DNA of 64,000 nucleotides from JAKFWF01 sp963732635 (GTDB lineage: Bacteria; Pseudomonadota; Alphaproteobacteria; Rhizobiales; Hyphomicrobiaceae), in NCBI GenBank assembly GCA_963732635.1, contig CAVTAL010000019.1, forward strand, positions 124,001 to 188,000, in the 5' to 3' direction. Position numbers and translations under genes: made by a program. Positions 1-8,861 of this stretch are shown here, piece by piece; the stretch's first letter is position 1, and each line of letters starts with the position of its first letter. The notes under the pieces are model-generated. The model searched no databases, was not told where the DNA came from, and worked only from the letters and a program-made list of their open reading frames with translations.

Positions 1-110
1 CTCTCAAGCAGCCGCGTCATCCGCCCGATCTGCACGGTGGCGAGCGTCATCAGCACGGCACCAAGGAGAGCGAGCAGAACGGCAAACGATGTCAACCGTG
101 AAGCTCGCAT
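1..110 (-). CDS. N-terminus of a membrane-anchored protein, cut by window edge
   Basis: Only the first 36 codons lie in the window. The minus-strand frame opens with ATG at 110-108 and reads through to base 1 with no stop. A GAGG ribosome binding site sits 7 bases upstream of the ATG. The peptide begins with a short basic stretch (MRASRLTS), then about 20 hydrophobic residues (FAVLLALLGAVLMTLATVQI), then GRMTRLL. That is a typical signal anchor or first membrane helix of a sensor or transport-associated protein. Nothing more specific can be said, because the rest of the gene is outside the window. Confidence 0.5.
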   Translation of the reverse strand, partial: MRASRLTSFAVLLALLGAVLMTLATVQIGRMTRLLE

Positions 111-367
111 CAAGCGGCCTCGTGGCGCGTCAGCGACCGCGGGCCTGGCAGGTCGAAAGTGCGGGCAGTCTTGAAATGCATCATCACGGGCGCCGGGGGG
201 AGTGTCCAACAACTGACCAACTGGTGGGGCAACGATAAGGCGACAAGTGGCATTGGCCAAGTGATCAGCCCGGGAACCCGAGCCGCAGGTGCCAAGTTGT
301 GCTATCTGGACCACGGACGTTCATGGCCGAACATCGTTTCGATTCCACTTTGCAGGGAGTTCCGTTC

Positions 368-880
368 ATGGGGGCCACCGCCGCGCCGTTCGTTTCCGAC
401 ACCCAATTGACCGAGGCCGACTTCCAGCGATTGGCCGCTCGCCCTGGCTTTGACTTGTTTCGTGCCCGCAAAATCGGATTTGTGGCTGCAACCCGTGCAA
501 CGGCACAACAATTTGTCGAAACCCGATGGAACGGTTGCGAATCATCCAACACCGCCGAGCCCGGCGACTGGATCGCCACCAATCTGTCGGCGGCGCGTCA
601 ACCGTTGCGCGATGGCGACGGCAATCTCAATACCTACGTCATCCGCGCCGACAAATTTCCCGCACTCTACGAACCGCTCGGCACCAACAGCGAACTTGGG
701 CCGGTGTTCAAGGCTCGCGCCAGCGTGCGGGCGCTGCGGTTGCCCGCCGGGTTTGACATCCTGGCACCGTGGGGCGAGCGGCAGACAGCGCCGAGCGGCC
801 TGCTCATTCTCAACGGAGACGAAGTCTACGGTATTGCCACCGAGCCATTCGAACAGACGTATGAAGTGGTATCGGACTAA
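368..880 (+). CDS. PGDYG-domain hypothetical protein
   Basis: This 170-residue soluble protein has no signal peptide or membrane helix. Its centre carries EPGDWIATNL, which resembles the PGDYG motif of a small family of unknown function. The C-terminal third (WGERQTAPSGLLILNGDEVYGI) also fits that family, whose members combine a PGDYG block with a PEST-like dosage-control block. The start was chosen at ATG 368 because AGGGAG lies 8 bases upstream. ATG 323 and GTG 299 are in frame and would add 15 or 23 residues but have weak binding sites. Its stop overlaps the convergent dehydratase gene by a few bases. Function is unknown. Confidence 0.7.
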   Translation: MGATAAPFVSDTQLTEADFQRLAARPGFDLFRARKIGFVAATRATAQQFVETRWNGCESSNTAEPGDWIATNLSAARQPLRDGDGNLNTYVIRADKFPALYEPLGTNSELGPVFKARASVRALRLPAGFDILAPWGERQTAPSGLLILNGDEVYGIATEPFEQTYEVVSD

Positions 881-2008
881 CTGCGCGCCCCCGTCTCGAA
901 GCCGCCGATGCGGCAGTCCTTGAGGATTTCGGGCTTGAATGCGAGGCCGTGGCCGGGCGCCTCGGATGGCTTGATCATGCCGTTGACCGGAATTGACGGC
1001 GTCACCCACAGGTCGTCGTTCCAGTCCATGTATTCGAGGTAGCTGGCGTTCGGGATCGAGGCATTGATCTGCACCATCAGTTCGTGGAAGCAGTGCGGCG
1101 CGATTGAAATGCCCCAGGTGTCGGCGACGGCCGCGATCTTGCGCAACTCGGTCAGGCCGCCGCGCATCGGGTCGGGTTGCAGGATCGGCGTCGAAGGGTG
1201 CTCGAAGAACGGACGCAAATCATAACGGGTGAAGTGGCTCTCGCCGCCGACGATGCGGGTCTTCAAGCGCTGCCGCGACGCGCCGGTAGCCGGCGAAGTC
1301 CTCGCAGACGACCGGTTCTTCCATCCAGTAGATGTCGCAGTCGTCGAAGTGGTGGCCGGCCTGGATCGCGGTGTCGGCGGTCCAGCCCATGTTGACGTCG
1401 ATCATGATCTCGATGTCGGGGCCAAGCGCGTCACGCATCGCCTGGACGTTCTTGACGTCCTCGCGCCAGGGCCGGATGTGCGCCGCCTGCATCTTGATCG
1501 CGGCGAAACCTTGCGCGGTGAACTCCTTGGCGCGCGCGATCATGCCGTCGCCGCCAAGGCCCCGCCAGCAACCCGAACCGTAGGCTGGCACGGCGTCGTG
1601 GCAGTGGCCCCACAGCCGATGCAGCGGCAGGCCCGCGCGTTTTCCCACGATGTCCCACAGCGCGATATCGACGGCGGAAAGGGCGAACGTCGCGATGCCG
1701 CCGCGGCCGAGCCAGTAGGTGCTCTTCCACAGCGTCTGCCAGATGGCTTCGATGTCGGTGGCGTCGCGGCCGATGATCTTCGGCGCGATCATTTCCTTCA
1801 GGCACATGTCGAGTGTCGCGATGCCGCCCGACAGCGGCTGCAGATAGCCCATGCCGGTAATTCCGGCCTTGGTCATCACTTCGAGGATCAAAAGCTCGCG
1901 CCGCGTCGGCGGCATGATGCCGTTGGCTGGCGGCGGACCATTCCATGGCACGCCGATGAGCGTGGTCTTGAGGCCGGTGATCGTGGTGTCGGACCTGGGT
2001 GCGGGCAT
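877..2008 (-). pseudogene. Mandelate racemase/muconate-lactonizing enzyme family protein, frameshifted
   Basis: This is an enolase-superfamily enzyme of the mandelate racemase subgroup. Such enzymes abstract the alpha-proton of a carboxylate and often act as sugar-acid dehydratases. Visible active-site elements are the KMQ pair on the second barrel strand, the metal ligands in DVNMGW and MEEP, and the late His in SIAPH. Translation from ATG 2008 (GAGG 9 bases upstream) runs to about base 1268, then the match continues in the next frame (KTRIVGGESHF...). Removing one base near 1267-1270 restores a 376-residue protein, the normal length. As written, the last third including the catalytic His is lost. 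Substrate specificity cannot be told from sequence alone. Confidence 0.8.
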
Positions 2009-2102
2009 CGGGCGTGTCCTCGGTGGCGGTAGTGTTGTTGGCGCGCAGTGTCGCGCGGTAAGACCGATCCGTCGAGAGGACGCGTCGATTGTGCTCCCCA
2101 AT

Positions 2103-2885
2103 TCAATACCTGAACTGTTCCGACAGGATGCGTTCGTCCAGGCTGTGGCCGGGGTCGAACAGCATGATGAGGTCGATGGTGGCGTCTTCCTCGATCTGGA
2201 CCCTAGCGACCGAGCGGGTTTCGGCGTGGTCGGCGACGGCGCTCACGGCCCGCTTCTCCGCTTCCAGAACGTCGATAACGATGCGCGCCTTGTTGGGCAG
2301 CAGCGCGCCACGCCAGCGCCTGGGCCGGAACGGGCTGATCGGCGTCAGCGCCAACAAGTCGGTATTGATCGGCAGAATCGGACCGTAGGCAGATAGATTA
2401 TAGGCGGTGGAACCGGCCGGCGTCGCCACCAGCACGCCGTCGCAGATTAGTTCCTCAAGCCGCACCTTGTCGTCGACCGAAATCCTGAGCTTGGCCGCCT
2501 GATGGGTCTGACGAAACAGCGACACCTCGTTTATGGCGAGCGCGCGGTGGGTGCGGCCCTGGTCGTCGGTCGCCGTCATGGTGAGGGGGTGCGTGATGGT
2601 GGTCTGGGCGTGATCGAGGCGTTCGAACAGTTCGTCTTCCTGGTACTCGTTCATCAGGAAGCCGACCGAGCCCCGGTTCATGCCGTAGATCGGCAGGTGG
2701 CGGTGCATGTATCGATGGAGAGTCTGCAGCATCAGGCCGTCGCCGCCGAGCGCCACCACCGCGTCTGGCTTGGTGCCGGTGTAGTCGCCGTAGCGCTGGG
2801 TCAGCCGCTGCAGAGCCGCCTGCGCCTCCGGATTGTCGCTGGCGACGAAGGCGACGCGCTCGAACTTGTGGGTCGTGTTTGCCAT
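2103..2885 (-). CDS. nadK: NAD kinase
   Basis: NAD kinase phosphorylates the 2'-hydroxyl of the adenosine ribose of NAD to make NADP. At 260 residues it has the usual bacterial length. The diagnostic GGDG motif is at residues 47-50, the NE pair (INEVSLFR) at 119-120, and the glycine-rich ATPAGSTAYN segment near residue 160, all in the expected order. The start is ATG 2885. It lies 94 bases upstream of the frameshifted dehydratase on the same strand, far enough for independent transcription. It is divergent from eda, with about 170 bases between the starts that must hold promoters for both. Confidence 0.95.
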   Translation of the reverse strand: MANTTHKFERVAFVASDNPEAQAALQRLTQRYGDYTGTKPDAVVALGGDGLMLQTLHRYMHRHLPIYGMNRGSVGFLMNEYQEDELFERLDHAQTTITHPLTMTATDDQGRTHRALAINEVSLFRQTHQAAKLRISVDDKVRLEELICDGVLVATPAGSTAYNLSAYGPILPINTDLLALTPISPFRPRRWRGALLPNKARIVIDVLEAEKRAVSAVADHAETRSVARVQIEEDATIDLIMLFDPGHSLDERILSEQFRY

Positions 2886-3055
2886 AATGCCTTCGGTCGC
2901 GACGTATCTGGAATCGTGCTCTTAGCGTTGAAACGCTGGCGCATGTGGCAATAAACGGCAAGATGGAAAAGAGTGATGCCGGGACGGCGGCGGTCGCACG
3001 TCGCTCATGCAACCAATTGGCGGCGATCCGCCTACCAATGCTTCGAGGTGAGGAT

Positions 3056-3697
3056 ATGCAAGCGAGATTGAACCAGGGGCTTGCTGCGACATTGCGCAAG
3101 GTCGGCGTGGTGCCGGTGTTGACGATCGACCGACTGGAACAGGCGGTGCCGCTGGCCCGCGCGCTGGTCGAAGGCGGGCTCAACGTGCTGGAGATTACGC
3201 TGCGCACGAACGTCGCTCTGGAGGCGATCCGCGAGATGGTCCGCGGCGTTCCGGGTGCGATTATCGGAGCGGGTACGGTGTTGACCCCGGATCAAGGTGC
3301 GAGTGCGATGGCGCACGGCGCCCGTTTCCTGGTGTCGCCCGGCATGACGCCGCGCCTGATCGAGGCGGCCGAGGCCTGGCCGGTGCCGTTTCTGCCGGGT
3401 GTCGCGACCGCGTCGGAGGCGATGGCGCTCGCTGACATGGGATACCGGGTGCTGAAGTTCTTCCCCGCCGAACCGGCTGGCGGCACCGCTGCGCTGAAGG
3501 CGATCGGCGCGCCACTCGCTGACCTCGCATTCTGCCCGACCGGCGGTATCGATGCCGCCAAGGCGCCGGCCTATCTGGCGCTGTCGAACGTGGCGGCGGT
3601 CGGTGGTTCGTGGGTGGCGCCAGCCAAGGCGGTCGCGGCCGGCGACTGGGCCGCGATCACGGCGCTGGCGCGGGAAGCATCGCGGTTGCGGGGGTGA
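3056..3697 (+). CDS. eda: KDPG/KHG aldolase (Entner-Doudoroff)
   Basis: This class I aldolase cleaves 2-keto-3-deoxy-6-phosphogluconate to pyruvate and glyceraldehyde 3-phosphate, and often also acts on 4-hydroxy-2-oxoglutarate. The 213-residue protein shows the catalytic Glu (VLEITLRT, E46) and the Schiff-base Lys (RVLKFFPAEP, K134), with the phosphate-binding CPTGGI motif near residue 165. The start at ATG 3056 follows a strong GAGGTGAGGA site; an upstream in-frame ATG at 2945 lacks one and would add an unconserved 37-residue extension. It converges on the MutT-type gene with only 7 bases between the stops. No edd neighbour is seen here. Confidence 0.93.
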   Translation: MQARLNQGLAATLRKVGVVPVLTIDRLEQAVPLARALVEGGLNVLEITLRTNVALEAIREMVRGVPGAIIGAGTVLTPDQGASAMAHGARFLVSPGMTPRLIEAAEAWPVPFLPGVATASEAMALADMGYRVLKFFPAEPAGGTAALKAIGAPLADLAFCPTGGIDAAKAPAYLALSNVAAVGGSWVAPAKAVAAGDWAAITALAREASRLRG

Positions 3698-3704
3698 AAG
3701 GGAT

Positions 3705-4118
3705 TCAGGCCAAGAGGTCCTTGAGGAACGGGATCATCGGCAGGTCGGCGGGCGGCATCGGGTAATCCTGGAGCCGCGCCGCCCGCACCCAAGCGATCTG
3801 CTGGCCCTCGCGCGGGCTGACATCGCCCTCCCAGTTGCTGCACAGATATAGCGGCATCAGCAGGTGGAAGGTTTCGTAGCGGTGGCTCGCGAAGGTGAAC
3901 GGCGCGAGGCAGGTCAGGCACACTTCGATGCCGAGTTCCTCATGCAATTCGCGCACAAGTGCTTCTTCCGGAGTTTCGCCGCTCTCGACTTTGCCGCCGG
4001 GAAATTCCCACAGGCCCGCCATCGATTTGCCGGCCGGGCGCTGGGCCAGCAGCACGCGGCGATCACGGTCGAGCAGGGCAGCGGCGGCAACAAGAACAGT
4101 CGGCAGGCGAGGTAACAT
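3705..4118 (-). CDS. mutT: NUDIX hydrolase, MutT-type 8-oxo-dGTP diphosphatase
   Basis: The 137-residue protein has a complete Nudix box at about residues 41-64 (GGKVESGET, then REL, then HEELGI), which coordinates the metal for hydrolysis of nucleoside diphosphate derivatives. Length and the WEFPGGKVE context match MutT, which removes 8-oxo-dGTP from the nucleotide pool. ATG 4118 was taken as start because the MLPRLPTVLVAAAAL opening matches the family; an in-frame start at 4187 adds 23 unrelated residues. It is a single-gene unit convergent with eda. MutT-like paralogs with other substrates cannot be excluded. Confidence 0.88.
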   Translation of the reverse strand: MLPRLPTVLVAAAALLDRDRRVLLAQRPAGKSMAGLWEFPGGKVESGETPEEALVRELHEELGIEVCLTCLAPFTFASHRYETFHLLMPLYLCSNWEGDVSPREGQQIAWVRAARLQDYPMPPADLPMIPFLKDLLA

Positions 4119-4387
4119 GCGCGGATTGCCTTTTCGATAAAAATGCCCATCCGCATTGCCAGTCTGGATCAACGAAATCAACACCATGACTCAATCCGCC
4201 TTGATGGTGCCCAGGCTCGGCCCAATTGACGTCACCGTTCTGGGGCCAAGTGTCATCTAAGCGTAGCGAGGCGGTTGCTTCGGCGGATGGAGAAACAGAT
4301 TTCCATTCTTCGTCGTTAACGGGCGATTAACTGGTTTACGCAATCTTATCCGTGGGCCTGTACGTGCCCGTGGCGGGAGTATTGTGG

Positions 4388-5053
4388 ATGTATCGCGTCG
4401 TGCTGCCAGCAATAATGGCGTTACTGCTGCCTGGGTGCAGCATGGGTTCAAGTTCCCTGTCGTCGGGGTTCGCCGACAATCCTTCGACAACGGCTGCGGT
4501 CAAACGCAAGCCTGCGGCGCCCACAGCGGCGCTCGGCGGCGAGCCGAAGGTTGATCGGAACTCAGGTGGGACACAGGTTGCCGCCCTCGATCAGGCGCCG
4601 AAGGGCACCTTCGAGAAGGCGCCGGCCGGAGCACTTGCCGATCGCGACTACACCCAGACCAAGCTCGATGCCGAGCGGGCGCGCGATCTGGTCAACGCCT
4701 ATCGCAAGGAAAAGGGCCTGAAACCGGTTAAGCTCAATCCGGAGCTGTCTACGGCGGCCAAGAACCATTCCAAGGACCTCGCCAAGTGGGACCGCATTTC
4801 CCACTACGGCTCCGACGGCTCGAACCCGTGGGATCGCGTCAAGCGATCTGGCTTCAACGCGCGGCTTGCGGCCGAGAATGTTGGCACCGGTCAAGCCAAC
4901 ATCGACGAAGTTTTCAAGGGCTGGCAGGAAAGCCCCGGCCACAACAAGAACCTGCTGCTGCCGGATGCCGAGTACATGGGCATCGCCCTGGTGCAGGAGC
5001 CCAAGAGCGAGTTCAAGACCTTCTGGACCCTGGTGCTCGGCACGCCGATGTGA
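4388..5053 (+). CDS. CAP/SCP-domain (PR-1-like) lipoprotein
   Basis: The protein starts with a hydrophobic signal ending LLLPGC, a probable but atypical lipobox (Pro at -2). A low-complexity linker follows to about residue 95, then a CAP domain to the end. CAP features are the paired His sites NHSKDLAK and ISHYGSDG, the AENVG motif and the WQESPGHNKNLL segment. Bacterial CAP proteins are exported and poorly understood; some bind lipids or peptidoglycan. GGGAG lies 8 bases before ATG 4388, which favours it over GTG 4352. It is a single-gene unit with about 270 bases of upstream region shared with the divergent mutT. Confidence 0.85.
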   Translation: MYRVVLPAIMALLLPGCSMGSSSLSSGFADNPSTTAAVKRKPAAPTAALGGEPKVDRNSGGTQVAALDQAPKGTFEKAPAGALADRDYTQTKLDAERARDLVNAYRKEKGLKPVKLNPELSTAAKNHSKDLAKWDRISHYGSDGSNPWDRVKRSGFNARLAAENVGTGQANIDEVFKGWQESPGHNKNLLLPDAEYMGIALVQEPKSEFKTFWTLVLGTPM

Positions 5054-5112
5054 GGCGCAAAGTGTCAGGTCTCGCAAGCAATCTGACGCCCCCAAAAGAG
5101 CCGTGGCCGTAG

Positions 5113-5142
5113 GTCGGGTCAAGCTCGATTGCGCGACCCGAC
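5113..5142. terminator. Inverted repeat after the CAP gene, possible terminator
   Basis: A perfect 8-base inverted repeat, GTCGGGTC and GACCCGAC, flanks a 14-base loop about 60 bases after the CAP gene stop. There is no T-run on either strand, so an intrinsic terminator is only a possibility. An operator for the downstream SDR is equally compatible. Confidence 0.3.
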
Positions 5143-5242
5143 AACCAAGACCTGTGATCGGCGCCGTCGGTCTCTACGACCTGCGATCGCATGCTCGGCA
5201 ATCGATTTAATCTGCTTCTCGCAGCGGTTGCAGCGCGCTAGC

Positions 5243-5280
5243 CTCCCCGACGAACAATGAAACCAATCGTCATCGGGGAG
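5243..5280 (+). promoter_or_regulatory. Hairpin that would pair the SDR ribosome binding site
   Basis: CTCCCCGA at 5243-5250 is perfectly complementary to TCGGGGAG at 5273-5280. The right arm contains the GGGGAG ribosome binding site of the SDR at 5288. Pairing can extend by CGA/TCG across a two-base bulge. Folded in mRNA, this would hide the binding site. Whether it acts as a translational switch is inference. Confidence 0.35.
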
Positions 5281-5287
5281 CGATGCC

Positions 5288-6139
5288 ATGCAGGACATCA
5301 AGGGCAAAATTGTCTGGGTCACGGGTGCCGGTAGCGGCATCGGCGAGGCCGCCGCCGTTGCGCTCGCGGGTGCAGGCTGCGAAGTGATCCTCACCGGCCG
5401 CCGCAAGGAGCCGCTGGAAACGGTGGCAGCCGCGATCAAGGCCAACGGCGGTAAAGCCCATGTGCAGGCGGCCGATCTCACCAAGGCGGCTGCTGTCGAC
5501 AAAGTGGTCGCAACCATCCATGCCGACTTCGGCCGTCTCGACATCTGCGTCAACAATGCTGGCATCAACATCCCGGATCGCAACTGGCAGCGGCTGACCC
5601 CCGAAGGCATCGACACCCTGATCCACGGCAACCTGTCGAGCGCGTTCTATGTCGTTCGCGCCGTGCTGCCGATTATGCGGGCGCAGCAGGACGGCCTGTT
5701 GATCCACACCGCGTCATGGGCCGGCCGCTTCGTCGGACCGGTGCCGGGGCCGGGCTATATCGCGGCCAAGCACGGCGTCGTCGCCATGAGCCATTCGATC
5801 AACCTGGAAGAATGCGGCAACGGCATCCGCTCGACTGTCGTGTGTCCGGGCGAGGTCGCGACGCCGATCATGAAGCTGCGCGATCCACCGGAACTGCCCG
5901 AGACGCTCGCCCGCATGGTGCAGTCGGACGATATGGGCCGGATCATCCTGTTCGTGGCGCAGCAGCCGTCGCACGTGTGCATGAATGAGATTGTGGTCAG
6001 CCCGACGCACAATCGCGGTTATCTGTCGCAAATGCGCGCCCGCCAGCAGCAGCAAGCCGAAATCCCGGGCCAAGGGTTGAACTCGGTTGCCGTGCCCCAG
6101 CAACGACGTTGTTCACTCCCTATTTGCGAATTCTGGTAG
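5288..6139 (+). CDS. Short-chain dehydrogenase/reductase (SDR)
   Basis: This classical NAD(P)-dependent SDR has the cofactor motif TGAGSGIG at residues 12-19, NNAG near residue 90, a catalytic Ser in the TASWAGR segment, and the Tyr-x3-Lys pair at Y157/K161. The arginine pair after the second beta strand (TGRRKE) suggests a preference for NADP. At 283 residues it is about 30 longer than usual because of a Gln-rich tail (ARQQQQAEI and beyond) with no known role. The start is ATG 5288, preceded by GGGGAG inside a hairpin. It reads toward uppP 48 bases downstream, but the two are functionally unrelated. The substrate is unknown. Confidence 0.85.
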   Translation: MQDIKGKIVWVTGAGSGIGEAAAVALAGAGCEVILTGRRKEPLETVAAAIKANGGKAHVQAADLTKAAAVDKVVATIHADFGRLDICVNNAGINIPDRNWQRLTPEGIDTLIHGNLSSAFYVVRAVLPIMRAQQDGLLIHTASWAGRFVGPVPGPGYIAAKHGVVAMSHSINLEECGNGIRSTVVCPGEVATPIMKLRDPPELPETLARMVQSDDMGRIILFVAQQPSHVCMNEIVVSPTHNRGYLSQMRARQQQQAEIPGQGLNSVAVPQQRRCSLPICEFW

Positions 6140-6187
6140 ATGGCTTGCACGGATTCGGGCCCAGGGCATTTGCGGGGATAGGCGACA

Positions 6188-6988
6188 ATGGAAACGTGGC
6201 AGGTCATCGTCTTGGGCCTTCTCGAAGGCGCGACCGAATTCTTACCCGTTTCCTCGACCGGGCATCTGCTGCTGGCCGAGCATTTCCTCGGCATCAAGTC
6301 GCCCGGCCGAACCTTCGAGGTGCTGATCCAGTTGGGTGCGATCCTGGCGATCCTCTCCGTCTACTTCGCCAAGCTCTGGCGCATGTTGCTCGACCTGCCG
6401 CGCGATGCCCGCACGCAGCGGTTCGTGCTGGCGATCCTGGTGGCCTTCCTGCCGGCGGCGGTAATCGGCGCTCTTGCGCACAAATTTATCAAAAGCGTGC
6501 TGTTTGAAAGCCCGGCGACGGTGTGCACGGCATTGATCGTCGGCGGAATCATTCTGCTGTTCGTCGACCGCATGAAGTTTACGCCGAAGTATCACGACGT
6601 GATGGATCTGCCGGTCACCACCGCGCTCGCGATCGGCTTCTGCCAGTGCCTCGCCATGATCCCCGGTGTGTCGCGGTCAGGCTCGACCATCGTCGGCGCC
6701 ATGCTGCTCGGCACCGACAAGCGCACCGCGGCCGAATTTTCGTTCTTCCTCGCCATGCCGACCATGACCGGCGCCTTCGCCTACGACCTCTACAAGAACT
6801 ACGCGATCCTGGAACGGCAGGACATCTTCAATATCACACTCGGCTTCCTGGTCGCCTTCGCGGCCGGCGTGATCGTGGTGCGCTACTTGCTCGAATACGT
6901 CAGCCGGCACGGATTTGAGTTGTTCGCCTGGTGGCGCATCCTGGTTGGCGGCGCGGGCCTCGGCGCGCTCGCTATTTTGGGCGGTTGA
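6188..6988 (+). CDS. uppP: Undecaprenyl-diphosphatase
   Basis: This inner-membrane phosphatase recycles undecaprenyl pyrophosphate to the monophosphate carrier used for peptidoglycan and other envelope polymers; extra copies give bacitracin resistance. The 266-residue polytopic protein has both signature segments. EGATEFLPVSSTGH lies near the N-terminus with the catalytic Glu pair and Ser, and PGVSRSGST lies at about residues 158-167 with the catalytic Arg. Seven or eight hydrophobic helices are visible. Length and motif spacing are normal. It is followed after 70 bases by a substrate-binding protein gene with its own ribosome binding site. Confidence 0.95.
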   Translation: METWQVIVLGLLEGATEFLPVSSTGHLLLAEHFLGIKSPGRTFEVLIQLGAILAILSVYFAKLWRMLLDLPRDARTQRFVLAILVAFLPAAVIGALAHKFIKSVLFESPATVCTALIVGGIILLFVDRMKFTPKYHDVMDLPVTTALAIGFCQCLAMIPGVSRSGSTIVGAMLLGTDKRTAAEFSFFLAMPTMTGAFAYDLYKNYAILERQDIFNITLGFLVAFAAGVIVVRYLLEYVSRHGFELFAWWRILVGGAGLGALAILGG

Positions 6989-7058
6989 CGCTGGCGTCGG
7001 AAGCTAGCATGACTTTCGTCGTAGAGGTTTCGTTAGAAAATCTCCGGCGGAGGAACGA

Positions 7059-8055
7059 ATGACGGTTCGATCAATCATGGCGGCACTGGTGTGCCTGTTT
7101 GCTGTCGTGAACGCTTACGACGCCGGTGCGGGCCGAAGCCACCAAGGTGCGCGCGGCCAAGCAATTCGGGCTCGGCTACGTTCAATACATGATCATGGAA
7201 GAGCGCCAGCTCATCGAGAAGCACGCCAAGGCTGCGGGCCTCGGCGACATCGCCGTCGAGTGGGCGACGTTCCGCTCCTCCGACGTAATGAACGACGCGC
7301 TGATCTCGGGCAACGTCGATTTCGTGTCGCTCGGCATTCCGGGCCTGCTCACCATCTGGGACCGCTCGAAGGGGTTGATCGACGTCAAGGGTGTCGCCGG
7401 GCTCAATGCGCTGCCGCTGGTGCTGATGGTGCGCGACGACAACATCAAGTCGCTGGCCGACTTCAACGAGAAGCACAAGATCGCGGTGCCGGCAGTCAAG
7501 ATCGCACTACAGGCGATCCTGCTGCAGATGGCGGCGGAAAAGGCATTCGGTGTCGGCCATCACGGCAGGCTCGACCCATTTACCGTCACCATGGCGCATC
7601 CGGACGCGACGATCGCGATGATCTCCGGCAACAAGGACGTCACCGCCAATTACACCACGCTGCCGTTTCTCGCGCGCCAGGCCAAGACACCCGGCATCCG
7701 CCAGCTCATGCATGCCAACGAGACCATGGGCGGGCCGTTCTCGTTCAACGTCATCGCCACCACCTCGAAGTTCCGCACCGATAACCCGAAGCTCTACAAG
7801 GCGTTTCTCGCTGCTCTCGAAGAAGCAACCGCGCTCGTCAACGCCGACAAGAAGACGGCAGCCGAGATCTACATCAAGATCGCCAAGGACAAGTCTTCGG
7901 TCGACGATATCGTGGCGCTGCTCGACATGCCCGGCAACCAATACACCACCAAGGTGTTGTCGATCGCGCCGATGATCGACTTCCTGATCCGCACGGGCAA
8001 CTTCAAGAACAAGCCCGCCAGCTACAAAGACCTGCTTTTTCCGGAGGCGCAGTGA
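7059..8055 (+). pseudogene. ABC transporter substrate-binding protein (NMT1/SsuA type), frameshift in signal peptide
   Basis: This is the periplasmic binding protein of a nitrate/sulfonate/taurine-type importer. ATG 7059 follows GGAGGAACGA and opens a good signal peptide (MTVRSIMAALVCLFAVV), but the mature protein is in the next frame. Deleting one A at 7110-7111 gives AVVTLTTPVRA followed by EATKVRAAKQF, a perfect signal with cleavage after VRA, and a 331-residue protein of normal length. As written, only a leaderless frame from GTG 7126 is open. It overlaps the ATPase start (GTGA) and clearly belongs to that operon. It is similar in plan to the orphan binding protein at 23272. The ligand is unknown. 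Confidence 0.82.
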
Positions 8056-8861
8056 AACCACTATCAGGTCCGTCCCCCTTGCTCGAGGTGCGCGGCGTCA
8101 CGCTGCAGTACAAGACCAAGGAGCACCTCGTCACCGCCACCTACCGCGTTTCGTTCGACGTGCTGAAGTCGGAGCGTTTCGTGCTGCTCGGGCCGTCGGG
8201 TTGCGGCAAGTCGACCCTGATGAAGGCTGTCGGCGGCTACATGACACCGACCGAAGGCACCATGACGCTGAAGGGCAAGACCATTCGCAAGCCCGGCCCG
8301 GATCGGATGATGGTGTTCCAGGAGTTCGATCAGCTGCTGCCATGGAAGACGGTCAAGAAGAACGTGATCTTCGCGCTCGAATCTTCCGGCAAGATGCGCG
8401 GTCGCGAAGCCGAGGCCAAGGCGATGGATGCCATCGCCAAGGTCAACCTGACCAAGTTCGCCGACAACTATCCGCACACACTTTCGGGTGGCATGAAACA
8501 GCGCGTCGCCATTGCCCGTGCCATGGCGATGGAGCCCGACATCCTGCTGATGGACGAGCCATTCGCGGCGCTTGATGCGCTGACGCGTCGCAAGATGCAG
8601 GACGAGTTGATGCAATTGTGGGCCGACACCCACTTCACCGTGCTGTTCGTTACCCACTCGATCCCCGAGGCGATCCGCATCGGCAGCCGCATCCTGCTGC
8701 TGTCGCCGCATCCGGGGCAGGTCAAGGCCGAGATCAACAGCGACGGCGAGGACCGCATCGATCCAGTCTCCGGCATCAAGCTGTCGGACCGCATCCACGG
8801 CATGCTGTTCGCCGACCACGTAGAGGATACCGCGGCACCGGGAGGACGCGTCCATGACTGA
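8052..8861 (+). CDS. ABC transporter ATP-binding protein (nitrate/sulfonate/taurine type)
   Basis: This cytoplasmic ATPase powers the importer formed with the binding protein upstream and the permease downstream. The 269 residues contain Walker A GPSGCGKST at 47-55, a Q-loop (VFQEFDQLLPW), the signature LSGGMKQR near 145, Walker B (LLMDEP) and the switch His in VTHSIPEA. The QLLPW segment and the C-terminal SPHPG motif are typical of the SsuB/TauB/NrtD group. The start is GTG 8052, whose GTGA overlaps the preceding stop, and the 3' end overlaps the permease start by 8 bases. Both overlaps indicate translational coupling in one operon. Confidence 0.92.
   Translation: MKPLSGPSPLLEVRGVTLQYKTKEHLVTATYRVSFDVLKSERFVLLGPSGCGKSTLMKAVGGYMTPTEGTMTLKGKTIRKPGPDRMMVFQEFDQLLPWKTVKKNVIFALESSGKMRGREAEAKAMDAIAKVNLTKFADNYPHTLSGGMKQRVAIARAMAMEPDILLMDEPFAALDALTRRKMQDELMQLWADTHFTVLFVTHSIPEAIRIGSRILLLSPHPGQVKAEINSDGEDRIDPVSGIKLSDRIHGMLFADHVEDTAAPGGRVHD

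Noticed and set aside
1229..2032. 267-codon frame on the plus strand
   Set aside because: It lies opposite the enolase-superfamily gene; the minus-strand reading has active-site motifs on both sides of the frameshift.
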